From the NCBI RefSeq assembly GCF_921293095.1, contig NC_060247.1, positions 53,789,111 to 53,853,110 of the forward strand: 64,000 bases of DNA. Reading direction: 5' to 3'. Under the pieces are notes generated by a model. That model saw nothing but the letters and a program-made list of their open reading frames with translations. It ran no database searches and was not told where the DNA came from. Position numbers and translations under genes: made by a program. The stretch is from Ischnura elegans. Taxonomy: Eukaryota > Arthropoda > Insecta > Odonata > Coenagrionidae. Below are positions 55,576 through 64,000 of the stretch, piece after piece (the first letter of the stretch is position 1; every line of letters begins with the position of its first letter).

Positions 55576-57859
55576 ACTAGCCATGGTGATAACTTTAGAG
55601 AATCACCCGCAATGCTCTAATTTTGCGAAAATTCCGAAGAGAAAATAATCATTCGCCTTGACAGGGAACTTAAATTAATCAAGAGCAAACACCTCCAGCG
55701 TTTAAAGTTCTGACAGCCCAGCGCACTGGACTGCTGACGAAGGTATGTGACTGCTAGTCGTGTAATATGGTCTGCATTGAAGACCATCTTGTCCGGTATA
55801 GGCCACGAATTTCCATCTCGGTCAAGGTGAATGATTTTTTTCTCCGCGGAATTTGCACACAGTCCCAGTACACTTAAATTGCTCTTAACATTTTCTCATC
55901 ATTCAAAAAATGGCGCATTAGGTAATTAATTCTGTCATTCTGATTTTATTACTCGGCAATGCGAATGTAATGTGGTTGAATCTTGGTTAGCATTTTGATA
56001 CTTGGAAGTATAGGCATTGTTTTTACCGTGCAGGCCGAAAATATTGGAAAATTAGCGTAAGGGCATTTCTATCTAGTGGCTACTTAGGGTGAACGATAAT
56101 TTACATATTGAAATAATTTATTTTCTCTATAAATTGTTTATCATTCTCGAGAGTTCATTTACTGAGGATAGTTTCCAACGGTATTCCATCTTTTTATTAG
56201 ACCGCACCGCTTGTCCTACTCAATTCTGACTATATGCATTGGAACGAACCAGGTCATATCTGAAGGATACTTTGAAGTTGAGGGATGATTATTACATATT
56301 TATCTCCCGATGCACTTATTTGCATGGTTTACACTTTGTTCACATCGTTGGGACTAAAGCGTAGACGTATGTTTCCCCGTAAACCATGTTCAGCAGCATG
56401 TACAACCAGCCAGTTAAAAATACAACAATTATTGGGCGCATTTGTCTATGTTGTGTGAGTATTGCGTAGTTTACGTTAGATTTGCGGTAGCAGGAAACTT
56501 AAAATTAGGACTTGGAACAAGAAATAGAACGACTTTCATGACAATATATGAAAGTAATAAAAATGAATCAAATATTTCCATCTTTTACTATTTGCACTGC
56601 GCATTTATTTTTCAACTATTTCTATTTTTCTCTCCTTTTATATTGGCAGCAGCATCTTTTTTAATTTATTATTTATGTTTTCCTTATTTATTTCTTTGTG
56701 TTTTGCACATAATATTCCTACCATAAACATTTTTAATAATTGAGCATTTAAAAACTACCACAAGGAAAGGCGTAGACTTGCCAAGTCAGCATTCCCATAA
56801 AACAGTGTCGCATTCATTATTTTACTACCGCAACACCGCATTTCTATAGTTAGAAACACTAGGCTTCCCTTCACTGTTCGGGGAAAAAATTAACATCGCG
56901 ACGTGAGGCCGCTGAGAGAGATAGCAGTCGTTCCATTGCAACGCGCCGTTATCCAAGAAATATCCTCCTAGCCTAACTTCCTCACTTGGTCGCGACGCTC
57001 ATTATTCTCCCGAGGCCGTTAATATTCATTCGCGGTCATCTTCGAGCGTGCAACTACATGGTGCGACAATTGCGTGGTACTCGTTCATATATTCTTTCCC
57101 TCCCCCCCTTGCGAGTCTATCCGTCGTCGCCTCGGTTTTCTCCTGCGTGCTATCTCACTGGCCTGACCCTTCCCTCACTTTTACCCTCCCATTCCCCCAT
57201 CTCAGTGCTCTATCACTTCCTCCCTCCCTTAATCCCCCGCTCGGCATGCATACTTTTCTATTTATGTCACGGGGTACGCTCGGGAACCTTGCCTTATGCT
57301 GAGATAGTTCTCGGAAAAAATTGCTCGCGACCTTAACATTCGCCAGTGTGCAATTCAAAGATGCGAATGTACGCAGTTGGCACGCCGGTCTCAGCAATCC
57401 CGGAGCGAATGGCGAAGTCATAATTTTATTTCTCAGTAAGCGTCTATTTCTGTTGCGTATTTCAAATATATATCTCAGTATTTCGGTGGTTAAAATGTTT
57501 TCAGAATCATTTTTAATGTGATCATACCGCTCAAATGTAAAGAATAGATATTTCTAATCTATTTTGGACAATATGGTCCGTTTGAGAAAAATTTTATTGC
57601 TCCACGCAGTTGGCTGTGAAAAAGGAAAAGTTCTGAAGCTGCATTTCCTTAGTCTACTTACTGTGTGAGTTATCCAACCCTTTACGGGCAAGAGACGTGG
57701 AAGGTAACATTACTTGTTTTCGTCTCATCATTGTGGGCACCGCTAAGGTATCTCCTTCCATCACCTACCTTTCTTCTACTCACACGTATGCAACACGTTT
57801 TGTTATTCCTTTTTGCCACTGATTGTAAGCGATCCCATTGCCAGTTATGACTTCCAGCT
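55576..57859. other. Non-coding DNA with a moderate CpG patch
   Basis: 56890-57440 has raised G+C and CpG and a C/T-rich tract, giving low-complexity ORFs on both strands. Remaining DNA is AT-rich with nothing recognised. Confidence 0.45.
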
Positions 57860-58160
57860 CATCGTCTATGTTCAGCAATCCTAAGATAGGTTTGACACCG
57901 CTCCCCACTCAATTCTCCTATCAGCTAATCTTTGCACACCTACGTATTTATTTTCTTTCACATCTTTATTTACCTGTTCCATTATTTTGTTCGAGATCTA
58001 CCTTTTCCGTTCTTGCCATCCACTTGTCCCTCGACGATTGTCTTAATCAGACCATCATGTCTCAAGATGTGGCCTATAAGGTTGTTCCGTCTTCTTATTA
58101 TGGTTTTTATGAGGCTTCTCTTCTCTCCTACTCTTCTTAGGACTTCCTCATTACTAACTC
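57860..58160 (-). pseudogene. RTE-like LINE 3' end, copy 4 of 4
   Basis: The minus strand encodes VSNEEVLRRVGEKRSLIK, RRRNNLIGHILRHDGLIKT and VEGQVDGKNGKGRSRTK without a stop in this block, the best-preserved copy of the C-terminal segment. It then decays toward its 3' end at about 57870. The 5' end is truncated at about 58160. Confidence 0.85.
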
Positions 58161-60038
58161 CACGTACGGTGTAAAAATCCGGGTATTTGGGAGTTAGATT
58201 TTTTCCCGGGTTACTACCCAGATTTCTTACCTGAAATGGAAACACTGTTAATTTAAATCACTATTACTCTACTATTACGTCACTAACAGGGGAGCTTGAT
58301 AATTTGCTCTCGTTATCATGCAAGATATTGTAGATTTCCATTTTTATGATGGGTCACTGGATTACATTAATTAAATTTAACATTTTACTTTATATAATAC
58401 TTGTGGACTTGGTTCATCTTTGAAACGTCTAGTTTGAGTGTCTTATTTCAATTTTCCTATTGCTTTTAAAATTTCCTCGTTTTCTATTCCAAACTGAATG
58501 ACTCCAAACTGAGCTTGTATTTTTAAGCAGAGTTGAATACGTTACGGACTTATTAACAAATGATAAAGATTATATAAAGATCCACCATTGTATTTTTAGC
58601 TCTCACTCACTTTTGAATGCATATATTATAAACTAAAAAGATTTCCAGCTTCAAAGGCTCGAACAAAACAGAAAACACCGAATAATTTAAACATTTTTGA
58701 ACGTCGATTTATATATTTCATCTCTTTGTAATTTAGTTTGCGATCCGAATTTCCGCCTTTATCTTTTGGTTAAACATTTTGTGCTAGGGACTTATTCACG
58801 TGTGAAATCCCTTTATGTTATGCCATGCCATCTTCATGAATTTATTTTATCAATGATCATGCACCATAGTATTCATGAATATAACCCGGTAATGAGTCCA
58901 TATTATGAGCTATGTAACTAATTGCATCCTCTTAATTTCTATTTTATCCTCAATTTTTTCGAGGTTTACGGTACATGCCATCGTTACATGACGGCCATTG
59001 AATAAAAGCTCCATATTTTATTGGAAAATTTTCTTTCCTTTTTTGAATGTTACAATATTTTTTCACGCTTTTTTGTTATTGTTTTATTTTGAAGTTAAAG
59101 AAACAGTTTTTTTCTATTGCCAAAAGCTTTAAAGTGACCATGAATCAGAAGAAGAGATTATGGTTTCCAATAATAATGATTCAATGAGCGAGTGACCTTT
59201 CTCTTCTCATAATAGTTTTTCTGTAAGTAATTAGTAATATAACAAGTGCATATTTTTATCCACCTTGCATGAATGTCGTGTATTTTCTTAGATATTTGTC
59301 GGTGAAACATTTTGGAGCCCTGGTCTGTAAACATCTAATGGCATTCTTGCTATTTAAATGCTTAGCCATTTTTGTACAACAATTAATATCACCAGTAATA
59401 TTTTCTCTGTTCGCATTAAATATTCTAATCTGCCTTCCAATGCTCAAAGGCATCCCGATGATGGAGAACAATATATATTTATCTCACTGAAATGACCTGA
59501 GGGCGTTATTAATATGAACAGACGTTTTTACATTCACTGTACACATTGAATGTTACTTCCAATTCCAATGATAGAAAATAATTTGAAAGGTCAGTTATAA
59601 TTCCGTTTCTACAATTATATTATGAAAAATAACATATACGGTACCTGTATTAACCGTTTTAGATCAGTTTTAGTTTGATTAAAGCGTCTATTTCGACTAA
59701 ATTTTATGAACTACTCTCCCGTTTAAAAATTTAAATGAATTAAATTTTATTCACTATCGTTCGAGAAAAGAAAAATGCACCAAACAGGCTTGGGAAATGC
59801 GTAATTTCTAATGCTAGCCTGATCTAAAAATATTGCTTATTCATAAAAAAAAAAATATTTACCTACTAATCTGCCACGGAAGAGCGAAACTTTATTTGCC
59901 ACTGAATTTTTAAAATTATTTTTATACGATTCTCTCCCTATTAATCGTCCTTTATTGCGGCATATTTGGAATCTTATTTTCAACTAATATTTCACCATCG
60001 TGTAGACTGAGGGTGTCTCCTTGTACTCCATTCAAGTA
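58161..60038. other. AT-rich non-coding DNA
   Basis: No gene or repeat recognised. Confidence 0.5.
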
Positions 60039-60046
60039 GCTGGCAC

Positions 60047-60304
60047 CAGGGGCGGATCCAGGATTTTTTCTGGGGGGCGCAAGGGTCTTACTGCTCTTCT
60101 AATATTTGAGATTAAAAACAAAATGCAACAATTACTGTAGATGATTTCCTCTTTATTTTGATATGAAAGTTTTTAACATAAAATTAAATGATGGAGGCTC
60201 CGTACTACACAAAATAAAGCAAATTTAATGATAATCGTACCTACTAAAAATCTTTTCTGGGTTTGAAGCGTCTGGGGGCATGTGCCCCTGTAAATCCGCC
60301 TATG
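60047..60304 (+). mobile_element. hAT-like MITE with exact 8-bp target duplication
   Basis: 258 bp. CAGGGGCGGATCCAGG at the left is partly mirrored by AAATCCGCCTATG at the right. GCTGGCAC flanks it exactly on both sides (60039-60046 and 60305-60312). Non-coding. The 8-bp duplication fits hAT superfamily transposition. Confidence 0.85.
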
Positions 60305-60312
60305 GCTGGCAC

Positions 60313-60612
60313 GTTCGAATTCCCGTGTCACTCAGATGAAGCTTAATTGTGCGCTGAAAGTTTTATAGGAGCTGTGCAGATTTTCTCTGTATTTAATTTC
60401 TCTTTTAATAATATACTGTGATGCTGGTTCTTGCAATGGCTGATGAAGCTGGCTTTCAATGAATGATGTGACACCGCCTACTTCATTCTTTTCTGCATTT
60501 TTATTATTATTTCTTCCAATCTAATGGAAGTCCAATCGATTGTCAACGAGTTTACTTTGTAGAAATTCATGGTAAGAAGATAGAAAAGCTTTTAATAATT
60601 CTCCACCCTACT
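60313..60612. other. AT-rich non-coding DNA
   Basis: Nothing recognised. Confidence 0.5.
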
Positions 60613-60614
60613 TC

Positions 60615-60665
60615 ATTTCCCTCAACCGGTTTCAACGTATACACGCGTCATTTTCAAGAGGTCTG
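60615..60665 (-). ncRNA. Hammerhead-like motif K (U3/A8 variant, stem I intact)
   Basis: Minus strand: CCUC, UUGAAAA (60657 to 60651), a U, stem II with ACG/CGU, GAAA (60633 to 60630), palindromic ACCGGU, U, then GAGG pairing perfectly with CCUC. All three helices are formable. Single copy without a mirrored arm. Confidence 0.45.
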
Positions 60666-61439
60666 AGTCTTCTTCTTGTCCTAAATGTAACCCCGCCTAT
60701 CCCTCTCAGCAATATATACACCAAGCTAGGTGCTCGCTAATCAGACAGCTTTTGAAAACGACGTGTAAATGAACGTTGAATCTGGTTGATTGGTTGACGT
60801 TTTGTACATTCATTTCTTATATAACGCACTAAGAATACGCGGAGAAGCCTGTTAGTCGGCGTGTTGTATCCAACCATGTTTCCTAATACTTTTTACCGTT
60901 TTCTAATGTTTTAATTTCTCTGCTGTTATAGTAAAGTGTTGCATTATTTTCGCCAGGCTTGCTATTTTTCAGCTACCTCCATTGATTCTCTTTGCTTTCA
61001 ATGGTTTTGAGTTCCTGTATCATCCTTGTGCTTTCCCATTTCATCGTCTCTTTCTTCTTCAACAAAAGTCTTCGTCTATTTTTCTCGGCTCATTGTTAAA
61101 GGCTGGCTAAGTAATTTATTGCATTATCACTTTTACCCGAACGGAAACGAAATCTTTTTTGCTGATTACTCTATGGTATGCTGGGCTAAATGTGACTTTT
61201 ATTCATACACTATTTCAATTATTTCAGTATTTCCTTAACCTACATTAAAAAAAAACTCTTATGTAATTCGGTAGCTTCGTTCCTGGGTCCTAACTCAATT
61301 CACATTGCAGCATTCCCATTTCGATAATTCACATGGGTGCAGAACTTTTCATTTAATATATTTTGATGAGAGTTGAATGATTTTGCAGATTATAAACAAC
61401 ACCTTACGTTGAGCTTGCATTCTTTTATAATTAATATAG
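60666..61439. other. AT-rich non-coding DNA
   Basis: Nothing recognised. Confidence 0.5.
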
Positions 61440-61945
61440 CTGTATCTAATATGGGCTGGGATTTTTGCCTTTATGTTTTTCAAAGACCATAATAAGATCC
61501 TATCCTGTTCTATGGAGCTGAATCATGTGTTATCGACAAAATTATGGAAAAGAAGTTAATTATCTTTGAAAATTAAGTGTTAAGGAAAGTTTTAGGCCCA
61601 ACAAGAGAAAATGTAACCTGGACAATAAAAACAGGGAAATCAGGGACCTTTTCAACTCGCCAGACGTAGTGGCTGAAGTTTAGAGCCGCAGATTGCAGTG
61701 AGCAGGGTGCATAATACGAAGAGAGCAAGAGGCCAAGTAGAACAAGTCTGAACAGAAAGCCCTGATGGAAGACGACCTCCAGGAAGACCGAGAAATAGAC
61801 GGAAGGATGAGGTGCTGATTGATACGGGGAAAATGGGAGTCAGCGAGGCAGAGGCAGAAGATAAAGAGTTGTAGGCAGACAGTTGGTGTGGGTCAATACC
61901 GCTTAGGATATAAATGGCCGTGGGAGTAAGTAAGTAAGTATGTTA
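61440..61945 (+). pseudogene. Decayed LINE 3' end, third family
   Basis: Read across frames on the plus strand: LRKVLGPTRENVTW, NREIRDLF, KSRRLQWAGHI-type sequence, then PDGRRPPGRPRNR and KMGVSEAEAEDKEL. This is the classic C-terminal layout of RTE/Jockey-like ORF2. Stops and frameshifts are numerous. It ends in (TAAG)n at about 61927-61940, a simple-repeat tail. It is distinct in sequence from the other two LINE families. Confidence 0.75.
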
Positions 61946-64000
61946 TCTCAAAGTCATAGACATCTGAGTGGTAATAATTTTCATCACCTCTTGTGATGTT
62001 ACTTTTTCAGTGAACAGGTTCCATGGAAAACTCGAACAAATACGTGATACTCGAGGACATGGACGATTGGGCTGAATAAATGAGTAACGTTTGCAGCAAG
62101 AAAAACAAAAAAATCAAATGTTTTAAAGTTTTTGTCTCCTTCTTCAGTATACTTCCTCTGCTTGGACACAGTAATCGTATAGAGGAAGGTATCTAAATTT
62201 TGTTGAAGCTACGGAGGTTTCTGATGGAAGAACAGAAAGAATGTTCACAGAAGTTCAACGTGATTTATTACCATGAAGCCTCAAAAAGCCATTTCTAAAT
62301 GGCTGAGGTTCTAAGAAAACGGATAGTGTAGGCTTTTCCCTTCGTTATCACATCCGGGTTGCAGTGTCAACGCAAGCTCAAGCTCGTTATCTCCTTGTGT
62401 ACACATTTATAGTCGAAGCTCACAATTCTTTCGTAATTTTTCTAGCCACTGCCACCATTAGACTTAGCATTCCAGCTACAAAGTAAGACTATCCCGAACG
62501 TTTCTTTGTAACCAACACAGTTATCTTTTAATGATAAAACCTATGGCTTATCTGGAGATAAAAATATCTAAACTGTCCCTCGGATATAACTAATGTGCCC
62601 ATAGAACGTAACTACGATTTCTATACTGGTAAATTTCTTCTTGAAATTTAGCATAAATTTTATAAATGAGGTGTTTGGAAATTTTAACAGAAGTAGCAAC
62701 AGGTGATACTCATTTTAAGTTAAGTATAATTGGAATATGTGACGGATCTTGCTGGAAGGGGAGATTTCCTTTCTCAAATCCAAAAATAAACATTTTGCGT
62801 GATAATAACATTTCAATACTTTGAACCCATGAGTCTTTTATGAATTATGCACCGATTTTACCATGAATAAGTGGCCTTTCATTACAATGTAATCATGATA
62901 TAGATTTAAAAATACAAATTTTGTTACCGTAAAAATCCGCATTACTAATTATGAATTGTCTATTACCTTATGAATTAATTATGAATTGTCTCCCTTAAGG
63001 CTATCGTCCATTCCACAAAAATTGTCTGAACCCGCCTCTAAATGAAATTTCGTAAATATACTTACATTAGAGAAATAATGACTTTTATACTTCGCTATTG
63101 CTGTAAGAAGTATTTATAATTTTTTTCCGTCGTTTGCATTCGACTTTTTCAAACCGTTCACAGTTATATTTTGGCATTTTAAATTTTAGTTCCTTCAGAT
63201 TGGAATTTAGGGTCATAGTAAAAATAATATGCTTACCTTTCCCTTGATTATCTAGCTGTATGCATACTGTCTGATAAATACCAATAAAGTTGATTTTTAT
63301 GATGCAAAGGTCATACTTTATGTTAAATAAGCAACCCTTTTCTCCATCAAAACTCTTGAAGTTTTTTTGAACCTATTGCGATGTCTAGTCTATCGTCTAG
63401 TATTGCGATGTCTAGTCTAGTCTATGTCTAGCATATCGTTTAATTACATATTTTCACCTGAAAATTTTGTTTGAAACTATTGAAGAACAATAATGCTCTG
63501 GAAATCTTTTTTCATCATCTTAGATAAGTTAGCTTCCCAATTTCTCTTTTAAATAGTCAGTCGGTAGTCACCAATGCACGCATCGGTGGCTTGAAGCTTT
63601 CTCCTCCGGATAAATATCAGGAAAATAACGCAATGGGCACTTTTATTTCTTCCATTGATATCCATATTTTTCCTACAATTTCAATTATTTGTCGCATGTC
63701 TTCTAATTCCAATATTCTTTCCTTATTTTTTTTGTCTCTGTCATTTTGGTGGTTAGTCGTTTTGATTCCTTATCCAATCTTGTTTCTCACAGTCATTTGT
63801 CAGTGTTGTCTGTTATCCAACCCTACGTTTGTGCAGGAAGTCATGGAAAATACTTTTTTATAGTAATAGTACTTGTAGTTGTATAGTATCTATTACTTTG
63901 TATCAAGTTCATAGAGTTATATTCTGTTTATACACAGGTAAATGGATCTATTAGTTAATGCATGATCACTGCTTAATTGGCATGCATACATTTTTTATCC
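61946..64000. other. AT-rich non-coding DNA with minor repeats
   Basis: TATTGCGATGTCTAGTCT is repeated at 63374-63391 and 63401-63418, and TAATTATGAATTGTCT occurs twice near 62946 and 62978. The last 90-codon ORF (63591-63863) is hydrophobic and AT-rich without a recognisable family. No gene supported. Confidence 0.5.

Noticed and set aside
1..64000. CRISPR arrays, operons, bacterial promoters or prophage
   Set aside because: No regularly spaced short repeats, no ribosome-binding-site gene series and no prokaryotic gene density. The DNA is clearly eukaryotic.

Overview
The window is non-coding animal DNA, about 38-40% G+C by eye. It has no convincing host protein-coding gene, no real tRNA or rRNA gene and no bacterial-style gene organisation. 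The mix of reverse-transcriptase relics, tRNA-derived SINEs and short inverted-repeat DNA transposons suggests an arthropod, probably an insect, but I cannot name the species. I read it as an intergenic or intronic stretch built from layered transposon insertions, with scattered pyrimidine-rich or CpG-rich islands that could be promoters or first exons.

Layout. At 1-7 kb there is AT-rich DNA with a piggyBac-like MITE (1571-1787) and a 1.3-kb element with ~230-bp terminal inverted repeats (3755-5080). At 7-15 kb there are a Harbinger-like MITE with TAA target duplication (7102-7521), a copy of a GGGCGTACCCA-ended MITE (10389-10686), two decayed LINE 3' ends and a SINE. At 15-20 kb there are tRNA-like SINE heads, a CpG-rich patch and a 145-bp near-identical direct duplication. 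At 20-31 kb there is a cluster of foldback loci whose arms carry a hammerhead-ribozyme-like core, followed by a four-unit tandem repeat (31026-31772). At 33-35 kb a SINE is split by a MITE and three perfect TGACGTCA palindromes occur nearby. At 37-39.6 kb lies the only long open reading frame: a 5'-truncated non-LTR retrotransposon with intact reverse transcriptase and RNase H, framed by 13-bp target-site duplications. At 42-48 kb there are nested MITEs and more foldback ribozyme-like loci. At 48.5-49.4 kb a CpG-rich island ends in a consensus splice donor. At 52-62 kb there are further SINE, LINE and MITE fragments and a decayed SGNH-hydrolase-like domain.

Most notable signal. At least ten loci carry the same arrangement: C/U-UGANRA, one unpaired pyrimidine, a short hairpin, GAAA, a self-complementary 4-8 nt block, then C or U. 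This is the order of a hammerhead ribozyme core with a palindromic stem III. In seven loci the motif, or its clear remnant, sits in both arms of an inverted repeat and reads outward from the centre. One sub-group replaces C3 and G8 by U3 and A8, which would preserve the C3-G8 core pair. Hammerheads are known in Penelope-like elements and small retrozymes, but no Penelope RT or GIY-YIG domain is visible here, so these look like non-autonomous foldback derivatives.

Functional reading. Only the 37-39.6 kb LINE could still encode active protein, and even it lacks its 5' half. Everything else is either a passenger sequence or a possible cis-regulatory or promoter patch.
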